NCBI GenBank assembly: GCA_964535215.1
Contig: CAZHST010000036.1
Span: forward strand, 1 to 30,080
Reading direction: 5' to 3'
Length of the DNA stretch: 30,080 bases
From: JACQHM01 sp964535215
Lineage (GTDB): Bacteria > Methylomirabilota > Methylomirabilia > Methylomirabilales > JACQHM01
Positions 7,426 through 14,270 of this stretch are shown here, piece by piece. The position numbers were made by a program, and so were the translations under genes. The number at the start of each line of letters is the position of its first letter. Within the stretch, counting starts at the first letter, position 1. The notes under the pieces were generated by a model. That model had not been told where the DNA came from and ran no database searches. It saw only the letters and a list, made by a program, of their open reading frames with translations.

Positions 7426-9247
7426 CCTTCCCTCCCTCGCCCGCGAGCTGACTCTGGTAGAGGCGGAAGTAGACCCCCTTCCTGGCCAGGAGCTCGGCAT
7501 GGGTCCCCTCCTCAACGATCCTCCCCTCCTCCAGGACCAGGATCCGGTCGGCCCGGATCACGGTCGAGAGCCGGTGGGCGATGATGAAGGTGGTCCGATC
7601 CTTCATCAGGCGTTCCAGGGCCTCCTGCACCAGCCGCTCCGATTCCGCATCCAGGGCCGAGGTGGCCTCGTCCAGGATGAGGATGGCCGGGTCCTTGAGG
7701 ACAGCCCGGGCGATGGCGATCCGCTGCCTCTGCCCTCCTGAGAGCTTGACCCCCCACTCCCCGATCCGGGTCTCGAACCCCTCAGGCAGCTCCTCGATGA
7801 ACTCCCTGGCATTGGCGATCCTCGCCGCCTCCAACACCCGCTCCCTCGGGACCCCCTGACGCCCATAGGCGATGTTGTTAAAGATCGTGTCGTCGAAGAG
7901 GATCGTTTCCTGGGTCACGATTCCGATCTGGTCCCGCAAGGATTTCAGGGTGACCGTCCGGAGATCATGACCGTCAATCAACACGGCCCCCTCGGTGGGG
8001 TCATAGAAGCGGGGGATGAGGTTCACGAGGGTGGTCTTTCCCACCCCGCTGGCCCCCACGATGGCCACGACCTCCCCCCGGGGGACGGTGAAATCGATCC
8101 CCTTCAGAACCAGGTTCTCCTGATCGTAGGAGAAGGAGACCTTCTTGAAGGTAATAGAGTGGTGCATCCGGGGAAGCGGCACGGCATCCTCGGCCTCCAC
8201 CACATCCGGCGTCATGTCCAGGAACTCGAAGACCCGCTTCACCCCTCCGAGGCTCTGCTGGATGGTGTTGTTGATCGCCCCGAGGCGACGGATCGGCTGG
8301 TAGATGGCGACGAGGGCCGCCAGGAAGGCCATCAGCTCCCCGGGGGTCAGGATGGCCCGGATGACGAGGAAGCTCCCGATCCAGACAGCCCCTATCGCCC
8401 CCACGGACCCCAGAACCTCCAGGACCGGAGCGGTCAGGGCATCAACCTTCGCAATCCGGACCGAGGCCTTAAAGAGGGCATGGCTCTTGTTAGAGAAGCG
8501 CTGCTTTTCATACCCCTCCATGGCAAAGGCCTTGACAATCCTGACCCCGGAGATGGTCTCCTGGAGGATGGTGTTGAGCTCCGCCCACCGTTCCTGCCGG
8601 CGGGTCCCCCGGGAGCGCATCTTCTTCCCAAACTTCACGATAGGGTAGACCGCCAAGGGGAAGGTCAGGATGGAGAGAACGGCGAACTGCCACTTGATCA
8701 AGAACAGGATGGTCAGAAAACCGAGGATATGAAGGGGCTCCTTCAAGGCGTTCTCGAGCAGGGTGACAACCATCCTTCCGATGCTCTCCACGTCATAGGT
8801 GACCCTGGCCATGATCTCCCCGGTGGACCGCTTCGTGAAGAAGCCGAGGGAGAGGGTGTGGAGGTGGGCGTAGAGCTGCCCCCGGACATCCATCATGACC
8901 CGTTCGGCCAGGTAGGCACTCAGGTACTTATGGAGGTACATGAAGAAGCCCCGGATCATGACCGCAACCAGCAAGAGGCCGGCCAGGAGGCTGATCAAGG
9001 TGATCCGATCTTCGGGGGAGATCCGCTGGAAGGCCTCCCAGTACCCACCAATCCAGGGTTTGAGGGCTTCAGGGAGGTGGATGGGAAGGGGCGAACCTGA
9101 AGGGGTCAGGAGGACATCAAAGACCGGTTGAATTGCCCCGATGGAGGCGGCGCTTAAGGCTGCCACCCCCATCGCCGAGAAGACGGCCAGCCCAACCAGG
9201 CCTGCGTAGGGGCCTGTGTATCGTAACACCCGCAGGAGATGGTTCAT
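7397..9247 (-). CDS. msbA: Lipid A export ABC transporter, ATP-binding/permease (MsbA-like)
   Basis: A 616-residue half-transporter that forms a homodimer and flips core-lipid A across the inner membrane. The N-terminal about 330 residues hold six predicted hydrophobic helices, with STGEIMARVTYDVESIG as the cytoplasmic coupling region near residues 141-157. The ATPase domain has Walker A GASGVGKTT (398-406), Q-loop TQE, signature LSGGQ (502-506), Walker B ILILDEA (522-528) and H-loop AHRLS (557-561), all intact. ATG overlaps the kdsA stop as ATGA. Length is slightly above E. coli MsbA (582). The position between kdsA and GT9 genes supports MsbA over a generic multidrug exporter. Confidence 0.9.
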   Translation of the reverse strand: MNHLLRVLRYTGPYAGLVGLAVFSAMGVAALSAASIGAIQPVFDVLLTPSGSPLPIHLPEALKPWIGGYWEAFQRISPEDRITLISLLAGLLLVAVMIRGFFMYLHKYLSAYLAERVMMDVRGQLYAHLHTLSLGFFTKRSTGEIMARVTYDVESIGRMVVTLLENALKEPLHILGFLTILFLIKWQFAVLSILTFPLAVYPIVKFGKKMRSRGTRRQERWAELNTILQETISGVRIVKAFAMEGYEKQRFSNKSHALFKASVRIAKVDALTAPVLEVLGSVGAIGAVWIGSFLVIRAILTPGELMAFLAALVAIYQPIRRLGAINNTIQQSLGGVKRVFEFLDMTPDVVEAEDAVPLPRMHHSITFKKVSFSYDQENLVLKGIDFTVPRGEVVAIVGASGVGKTTLVNLIPRFYDPTEGAVLIDGHDLRTVTLKSLRDQIGIVTQETILFDDTIFNNIAYGRQGVPRERVLEAARIANAREFIEELPEGFETRIGEWGVKLSGGQRQRIAIARAVLKDPAILILDEATSALDAESERLVQEALERLMKDRTTFIIAHRLSTVIRADRILVLEEGRIVEEGTHAELLARKGVYFRLYQSQLAGEGGKDETGTHPRD

Positions 9248-10068
9248 CGCCGGAGGGCTTCCTCGATCCTCTTCACCTGAACGAGAAGGTCCCGAAGATC
9301 CTCCAACCGTACCATGTTGGGGCCGTCAGAGGGGGCCCGATCCGGATCGGGGTGGACCTCCATGAAGAGGGCATCCACCCCAGCGGCCACGGCGGCCCGG
9401 GTAAGATGGGGGACAAACTCCCGACAGCCAGCGGAGGCCGTCCCGGCCCCGCCGGGAAGCTGGACGCTGTGGGTGGCATCGAAGACAACGGGGTAGCCAA
9501 AGCCCCGCATGATGGGAAGGGATCGCATATCCACGACCAGGTTGTTGTAGCCGAAGGAGGTCCCCCGCTCGGTCAGGAGGAGGTTGTGGCTTCCTGTCGA
9601 GACGACTTTCTCGATGATGTTCTTCACCTCCCACGGAGAGAGGAACTGGCCCTTCTTCACATTCACCACCTTCCCGGTCCTGGCCGCCGCCACCACCAGG
9701 TCCGTCTGACGGCAGAGGAAAGCCGGGATCTGGAGGACATCCACCACCTCGGCGGCCATCTGGACCTGGTTCGTCTCGTGGACGTCGGTCAAGATCGGAA
9801 GCCCGAGCTGCCTTTTGACCTTCCCAAGAATCCTCAGCCCCTCCTCCAGACCAGGCCCCCGGAACGAGTGGAGAGAGGTCCGATTCGCCTTATCATAGGA
9901 GGACTTGAAGATCAGAGGGATCGAAACACCCGCACAGATCGTCTCAAGCCGCTCCGCCACCCGGAGGAGGAAGTCCTCCCCTTCGATGACGCAAGGCCCC
10001 GCAATCAACGCCAGAGGGTTTCCGCCGCCGATGGCAACGTCCCCGATCCGAACCTCTCTGGTCTTCAC
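9244..10068 (-). CDS. kdsA: 3-deoxy-8-phosphooctulonate synthase (Kdo-8-P synthase)
   Basis: A 274-residue aldolase-type TIM barrel that condenses phosphoenolpyruvate with arabinose-5-phosphate to Kdo-8-phosphate, the first committed step of Kdo synthesis. LALIAGPCVIEGEDF, FKSSYDKANRTS, DVHETNQVQMAAEVVDVLQI and a C-terminal MEVHPDPDRAPSDGPN are hallmark segments; the cysteine in AGPCVIE is a metal ligand in metal-dependent KdsA and a different residue (Asn) is used in metal-free forms, so this enzyme is probably the metal-dependent type. GTG at 10066-10068 overlaps the stop of the upstream Uma2 gene as GTGA. A 74-residue in-frame upstream extension is Uma2 shadow. E. coli KdsA is 284 residues. 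Confidence 0.95.
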   Translation of the reverse strand: MKTREVRIGDVAIGGGNPLALIAGPCVIEGEDFLLRVAERLETICAGVSIPLIFKSSYDKANRTSLHSFRGPGLEEGLRILGKVKRQLGLPILTDVHETNQVQMAAEVVDVLQIPAFLCRQTDLVVAAARTGKVVNVKKGQFLSPWEVKNIIEKVVSTGSHNLLLTERGTSFGYNNLVVDMRSLPIMRGFGYPVVFDATHSVQLPGGAGTASAGCREFVPHLTRAAVAAGVDALFMEVHPDPDRAPSDGPNMVRLEDLRDLLVQVKRIEEALRR

Positions 10069-10736
10069 GGTCCTTTCCCTTTTATCGCCCGCTCGAAGGC
10101 CTCGATCAGGCTGGGATCCACCGAGGCGATCTCCCCGACAATCCGGACCGGCCAGGGTAAGGGTTCCTGAAAGAGCCATTCCCCCTTCAGCCAGAAGTCG
10201 GGGATCGCCTCCGAGCGGTAGAGCCCTTCCCGTCCGGCAAAGATTGGCCGATACCGTCCTTCCGGCCCCAGCCGGTAGAACTCCGCCCACCCTCGCTCCG
10301 GATCAATGAGCCAATACTCCTGAACTCCCCCTCGTTCATATTCGTAAAACTTCTCCCCCCGCTCCCTAGCCCCGCTCTCTGGGGAGGTGATCTCCACCAC
10401 CACATCGGCCGGGCCGTCTAAGTACGTCTCCCTCAGCCGATCCAGATGAGAAGCGGCGATAAAGAGGAGGTCAGGCTCCCGACCCGGGAGCTCTGGACCG
10501 ACCTTCATGAGGAAAGGAGCACTGAGAACAATCCCCAAATTCTTGGCTTCAACAAACATGCCAAGGATTTTCACCAGAAAGTCAGCAATCTCTTGATGCC
10601 TCCTTGAGGCTGGAGAGAGCATCACCACCTCCCCATCTACCCACTCGGCCCAGGTGTCCTCATCCAGCCAAGCCAGGAACTCTTCGTAGGTGATCTTGCC
10701 CTTGGGCGCCTCCCGGGGCCTTACCCCCCCAACCAT
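10065..10736 (-). CDS. Uma2 family protein lodged between pyrG and kdsA
   Basis: A 223-residue Uma2 protein. ITYEEFLAWLDEDTWAEWVDG opens the domain (residues 15-35), followed by ASRRHQEIADFLVKIL, REPDLLFIAASHLDRL, DVVVEITSPES and EYWLIDPERG, with the PD...E-x-T region intact. It resembles the Uma2 domain at 24045-24737 closely (both have YEEFLAW, PASR-HQEI, HLDRL-ET-LDGPAD). ATG at 10734-10736 has GGAGGGG ahead. It overlaps the pyrG 3' end by 16 bases and the kdsA GTG by 4, so it is embedded in and coupled to an essential operon. Cellular function unknown; no HEPN or MNT gene is beside it here. Confidence 0.87.
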   Translation of the reverse strand: MVGGVRPREAPKGKITYEEFLAWLDEDTWAEWVDGEVVMLSPASRRHQEIADFLVKILGMFVEAKNLGIVLSAPFLMKVGPELPGREPDLLFIAASHLDRLRETYLDGPADVVVEITSPESGARERGEKFYEYERGGVQEYWLIDPERGWAEFYRLGPEGRYRPIFAGREGLYRSEAIPDFWLKGEWLFQEPLPWPVRIVGEIASVDPSLIEAFERAIKGKGP

Positions 10737-12346
10737 CTTCCCCTCCTCATTTCCTCGTAGTTCAGGGCGGCCCTGATGAAGGCCACGAACAAGGGGTGGG
10801 GGCGTTTAGGGCGCGACTTGAACTCGGGGTGGAACTGGCACCCCACGAACCAGGGATGATCCGGAAGCTCGATCATCTCCACCAGATCCCCCTCCGGCCA
10901 GATGCCGGAGACCCGCAGGCCTCGCTCCTCCAGGAGCCTCCGGTACTCGTTGTTCACCTCGTAGCGGTGGCGGTGCCGTTCGGCGATCTCCTCCTGTCCA
11001 TAGGCCTCGTAGACCTTGGAGGGCTTCACGAGCCGGCAGGGGTACGATCCCAGGCGCATGGTCCCCCCCAGGTTGGTGATGCTTCGCTGCTCCGGCAAAA
11101 GATCAATGACCGGGTAGGGGGTGTGGAGGTCAAACTCGCGGCTGTTCGCCCCGGGAAGCTGGCAAACGTTCCTCGCAAACTCGATGACCGCACACTGGAG
11201 CCCCAGACAGATCCCGAAGAAAGGAATCCCTTCCTCCCTGGCATATTGGATGGCCGCGATCTTCCCCTCGACCCCCCGGACCCCGAACCCCCCGGGCACC
11301 AGGAGTCCCGACACATCGCCCAGATAGTCCTTGGGGCCGTCCCGCTCCACCTTCTCGGCGTCCACCGGTCTGACCCGGACATGGGCGTCGTTGGCGATCC
11401 CCCCATGGGTGATGGCCTCCATCAGGGATTTGTAGGCGTCCTTCAGCTCCAGGTACTTCCCGACGACGGCAATCTCCACAGTCTTCGAGGGGTTCTTGAT
11501 CCGGCTGACGATCCCCTCCCACACGGAGAGGTCCTGGGGCGTCTCGGGAAGCCTCAAAAGCTCCACGATGAGGGCATCGAGTCCCTCCTGGTGGAAGACG
11601 AGGGGGACCTCGTAGATGGTGGAGACATCCTTGGCCGTGATCACCGCCCGCTCGGAAACGTTACAGAAGAGGGCGATCTTGGATTTCAGGTCCCGGGGCA
11701 GGAAGCGGTCCGTCCGGCAGAGGAGGATGTCCGGCTGGATCCCGATCTGGAGGAGCTCCTTGACGCTATGCTGGGTCGGCTTCGATTTCAACTCCCCGGC
11801 CGTGGCGATGTAGGGAACCAGGGTCACGTGGACGTAGAGGACATTCTCCCGCCCCACGTCGGCCCGGAACTGGCGGATCGCCTCGAGGAAGGGAAGACCC
11901 TCGATGTCCCCCACCGTTCCCCCCACCTCGACGATGACCACGTCCACCCCTTTGGCCACCCTCAGGATCCTCCGCTTGATCTCATCGGTGATGTGAGGGA
12001 TCACCTGGACCGTCCCCCCGAGATAGTCCCCCCTCCGCTCCTTGCTGATCACCGAGTAGTAGATCTGGCCGGTGGTCACATTGTGATCCTTGGTCAAGAC
12101 CACATCGGTGAACCGCTCGTAGTGGCCGAGATCGAGGTCCGTCTCCGCCCCGTCCTCGGTGACGAAGACCTCCCCGTGCTGGAAGGGGTTCATGGTGCCG
12201 GCATCCACGTTGATGTAGGGATCACACTTTAGCAGGGTCACCCGGAACCCCCTCCCCTCCAGGAGGCACCCGATGGAGGCAGCCGCCAGACCCTTCCCCA
12301 GCGACGAGAGGACCCCTCCCGTGACAAAGATGAACTTCGTCCCCAT
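10721..12346 (-). CDS. pyrG: CTP synthase
   Basis: A 541-residue CTP synthase that aminates UTP to CTP using glutamine and ATP. The N-terminal synthetase domain starts KFIFVTGGVLSSLGKGLAAA, a P-loop variant typical of PyrG, and has GGTVGDIEGLPFLEAIRQF near residue 145. The C-terminal class I glutaminase has GGFGVRG, the nucleophile in FGICLGLQCAV, and the QFHPEF histidine-glutamate pair near residue 515. I prefer ATG at 12344-12346 since AGAGGG is 6 nt ahead; a GTG two codons upstream is also possible. CTP is the co-substrate of KdsB, encoded just upstream, which explains the linkage. Confidence 0.96.
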   Translation of the reverse strand: MGTKFIFVTGGVLSSLGKGLAAASIGCLLEGRGFRVTLLKCDPYINVDAGTMNPFQHGEVFVTEDGAETDLDLGHYERFTDVVLTKDHNVTTGQIYYSVISKERRGDYLGGTVQVIPHITDEIKRRILRVAKGVDVVIVEVGGTVGDIEGLPFLEAIRQFRADVGRENVLYVHVTLVPYIATAGELKSKPTQHSVKELLQIGIQPDILLCRTDRFLPRDLKSKIALFCNVSERAVITAKDVSTIYEVPLVFHQEGLDALIVELLRLPETPQDLSVWEGIVSRIKNPSKTVEIAVVGKYLELKDAYKSLMEAITHGGIANDAHVRVRPVDAEKVERDGPKDYLGDVSGLLVPGGFGVRGVEGKIAAIQYAREEGIPFFGICLGLQCAVIEFARNVCQLPGANSREFDLHTPYPVIDLLPEQRSITNLGGTMRLGSYPCRLVKPSKVYEAYGQEEIAERHRHRYEVNNEYRRLLEERGLRVSGIWPEGDLVEMIELPDHPWFVGCQFHPEFKSRPKRPHPLFVAFIRAALNYEEMRRGRWLGG

Positions 12347-12366
12347 CTTCACCCCTCTTGGTCTGG

Positions 12367-12416
12367 GTTCCAGGTTCTAACTCCCAGGCGTTGAGCCATA
12401 ACCTTGAGCCTGGAAC
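12367..12416 (-). repeat. Small inverted repeat over the kdsB stop codon
   Basis: GTTCCAGGTT at 12367-12376 faces CCTGGAAC at 12409-12416 with a 32-base loop. The element includes the kdsB stop and encodes the last about 11 residues (QAQGYGSTPGS), beyond where KdsB proteins normally end. No T-run follows, so a simple Rho-independent terminator is unlikely. It resembles the other two palindromic insertions in style but not in exact sequence. Confidence 0.35.
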
Positions 12417-13177
12417 AGCTTTTGAACCCTTTCGAGATCCTCCCCGGTGTCCACGCCGATGGAATCGTGCTCCGTTTCCACGACCTTGATCCGGATCCCA
12501 TGCTCCAGGGCCCGGAGCTGCTCCAGCCTCTCGGCCTTCTCCAGCGGGGTAGGCGGCAGCCCCGCCAGCTTCAACAGCACACCCCGCCGGTACACGTACA
12601 GCCCAATATGCTTGTAGCAGACTGGAGACAAGAGACTAGAGACTTGAGTTGAGCTTGTGCTCGGGTCTCCGGTCTCCAGTCTCCAGTCTCGATAGTAGGG
12701 GATGGGGGCCCTGGAGAAATAGAGGGCGAACCCCTGAAGGTCAAAGACCACCTTCACCACATGGGGATCCAAGGCCTCGGCCGGTTCGACGATCCTCCGG
12801 CAGACCGTCCCCATAGGAAGGGTTGGGTCGTGGAAGAAGGGCAGGACAGCCTGGTCAATCAAGGCCGGAGGGATCAACGGCTCGTCCCCCTGGATGTTCA
12901 CCACCAGATCGCAGGTGAGCGTTTCTGCCACCTCGGCGACCCGGTCGGTCCCGGAGGGATGCCCGGGAGAGGTTAAAGAGGCAAGGCCTCCAAAGCCTTC
13001 GACCGTCTCCTTGACCCGGGGGTCATCGGTGGCCACGAGAAGCCGATCCAGGATCTTGGCCTGGGATGCCCGCTCGTACACATGCTGGATCATCGGCTTC
13101 CCGGCGATGGGGAGGAGGGGTTTTCCGGGGAGGCGGCTGGAGGCAAAACGGGCAGGGATGATGCCGACAACCTTCAT
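12377..13177 (-). CDS. kdsB: CMP-Kdo synthetase with an in-frame palindromic insertion
   Basis: A 266-residue nucleotidyltransferase that activates Kdo with CTP to CMP-Kdo. The N-terminus VVGIIPARFASSRLPGKPL is the CTP-binding loop; NIQGDEPLI near residue 95, ALYFSRAPIP near 151-160 and GVDTGEDLERV near 250 are family hallmarks. Residues about 164-187 (DWRLETGDPSTSSTQVSS and on) have no counterpart in ordinary KdsB, where the equivalent loop leads directly to the KHIGLYVYRR strand; they are encoded by the inverted repeat at 12620-12688. ATG at 13175-13177 overlaps the hldA stop as ATGA; an in-frame upstream extension of 101 codons is hldA shadow. The core motifs are intact, so activity is plausible. 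Confidence 0.92.
   Translation of the reverse strand: MKVVGIIPARFASSRLPGKPLLPIAGKPMIQHVYERASQAKILDRLLVATDDPRVKETVEGFGGLASLTSPGHPSGTDRVAEVAETLTCDLVVNIQGDEPLIPPALIDQAVLPFFHDPTLPMGTVCRRIVEPAEALDPHVVKVVFDLQGFALYFSRAPIPYYRDWRLETGDPSTSSTQVSSLLSPVCYKHIGLYVYRRGVLLKLAGLPPTPLEKAERLEQLRALEHGIRIKVVETEHDSIGVDTGEDLERVQKLFQAQGYGSTPGS
12620..12688 (-). repeat. Imperfect-palindrome insertion inside kdsB
   Basis: The left arm (12620-12648, built on GACTGGAGAC and AGAGACT) is matched by the reverse complement of the right arm (12660-12688, built on GTCTCCAGTC), with an 11-base loop. Each arm is itself a short tandem array of a GGAGAC-like unit. The frame of kdsB is kept. The encoded peptide is polar and falls in a surface loop of KdsB proteins. 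Confidence 0.7.
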
Positions 13178-14163
13178 CCCCCATCCCCCTCCCGGAGGGC
13201 GGTGATCAGCTCGTCCAGGCCCACCGTGGCGGTCCCAACCTTCCCCACGACCACCGAGGCGGCATAGTTGGCGATGACCGCCGCCTGCCGCATGGACGAT
13301 CCCGCCGCGAGGGCCAGGGTCAGGGAGGCGAGGACGGTGTCCCCGGCCCCGGTCACATCGTAGACCTCCTTGGCAACGGCGGGGATATGAACCACCATCC
13401 CGTTCTCGAAGAGGGACATCCCCTGCTCCCCCCGGGTGACCAGGAGGGCTGAGGCCCCCACCTTCTTCAGGAGGGACCACCCGATCCGAATCAGATCCTC
13501 CTCCCTCTTGAGAGGGAGGCCCGCCACCGTCGCCGCCTCGTGGTGATTGGGGGTGATGACCGTCACCGACTTATACAAGGAGAAGTGCGGGATCTTCGGA
13601 TCAACGGTTACGATCTTCCCAAGGCGTCTGGCAGCGGGGAGAAGGCCTTTCAGCAACCTCGGGCTGATCACCCCCTTGGCATAGTCCGAGATCAACAGGG
13701 CGTCGGCCTCCGGAAGCCGCTCCAGGGCCAGGGTGAGGAGCCTCTTCACAATCTCCCCACCGGGCTCCTCGCTGCTCTCCCGATCAAACCGGACGATATG
13801 CTGGCTTCCGGCGATGACCCTCGTTTTCACCGTGGTCGGACGGGTTCGGTCAATGACCACCCCATCCCCTTTGATCCCGAGGGCCTCCAGTTCGTTGACC
13901 AGCCACTCGCCCGGGACATCGTTCCCAACGATCCCAACGACGGAGGCCCTTCCCCCCAGGGCCGCGATGTTGCAGGCCACATTGGCCGCCCCCCCCGGCC
14001 GGAGCGTCTCCTTCCTCACCGCGACGACCGGGACCGGGGCCTCGGGGGAGATCCGGGAGGCGTTCCCCCAGATATACTCATCCACCATCAGGTCTCCCAC
14101 GACCAGGATCTCCTTTCCCGGGATCTTCGAGAGAACCTCTTCGTACCAAGCCGACCTTCCCAC
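13174..14163 (-). CDS. rfaE1: D-glycero-beta-D-manno-heptose-7-phosphate kinase (HldA / RfaE domain I)
   Basis: A 329-residue PfkB-family sugar kinase that phosphorylates heptose-7-phosphate at C1 in ADP-heptose synthesis. GDLMVDEYIWGNASRISPEA near residues 22-41, RPGGAANVACNIAALGG near 55-72, TVDPKIPHFSLYK near 190 and the catalytic DVTGAGDTVLASL near 270 are typical of the RfaE kinase domain. It ends where the kinase domain ends, so the cytidylyltransferase domain of bifunctional HldE is absent and must be encoded elsewhere. Start is GTG (14161-14163), with GGGAGG 11 nt ahead and GGGGG between. It is the first gene after a 107-base gap with a good promoter, and its stop overlaps the kdsB ATG. 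Confidence 0.92.
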   Translation of the reverse strand: MGRSAWYEEVLSKIPGKEILVVGDLMVDEYIWGNASRISPEAPVPVVAVRKETLRPGGAANVACNIAALGGRASVVGIVGNDVPGEWLVNELEALGIKGDGVVIDRTRPTTVKTRVIAGSQHIVRFDRESSEEPGGEIVKRLLTLALERLPEADALLISDYAKGVISPRLLKGLLPAARRLGKIVTVDPKIPHFSLYKSVTVITPNHHEAATVAGLPLKREEDLIRIGWSLLKKVGASALLVTRGEQGMSLFENGMVVHIPAVAKEVYDVTGAGDTVLASLTLALAAGSSMRQAAVIANYAASVVVGKVGTATVGLDELITALREGDGG

Positions 14164-14177
14164 CGGACCCCCTTCCT

Positions 14178-14199
14178 CCCTTCTAGAAGGGCTCAGCCC
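14178..14199 (-). promoter_or_regulatory. Two overlapping palindromes in the rfaE1 leader
   Basis: CCCTTCTAGAAGGG (14178-14191) is a perfect 14-base palindrome, and GGGCTCAGCCC (14189-14199) is a second one overlapping it. They lie between the predicted transcription start and the rfaE1 GTG. The GGG of the first palindrome forms part of the GGGAGG ribosome-binding site, so the hairpin could mask it, or the DNA could be an operator. Which applies cannot be told from sequence. Confidence 0.4.
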
Positions 14200-14212
14200 A
14201 AAGTCCTTGCTA

Positions 14213-14241
14213 ATTTAAGCCGATCCCGCTTGAAATTTCAA
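14213..14241 (-). promoter_or_regulatory. Sigma-70-type promoter for rfaE1-kdsB-pyrG-kdsA operon
   Basis: On the minus strand TTGAAA (14236-14241) is separated by exactly 17 bases from TTAAAT (14213-14218). The -35 box matches 5 of 6 and the -10 box 4 of 6 of the consensus. It is AT-rich compared with its GC-rich surroundings and lies about 50 bases ahead of the rfaE1 start, in the longest gap of this part of the cluster. Promoter consensus varies among phyla, so this is a prediction. Confidence 0.5.
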
Positions 14242-14270
14242 CAGATTTTTGGGACGGTCCACCTCCCCTT

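Noticed and set aside
7967..9100. Plus-strand open frame of 377 codons
   Set aside because: Antisense shadow of msbA with low-complexity acidic sequence and no ribosome-binding site.
10796..12232. Plus-strand open frame of 478 codons
   Set aside because: It lies wholly opposite pyrG, an unmistakable CTP synthase, and its product is rich in D, H, P and G, as expected from the reverse complement of GC-rich coding DNA.
13178..13480. Longer N-terminus for kdsB
   Set aside because: The extra 101 codons are the rfaE1 gene read in another frame, with no homology and no ribosome-binding site; ATGA overlap at 13177 supports the short form.
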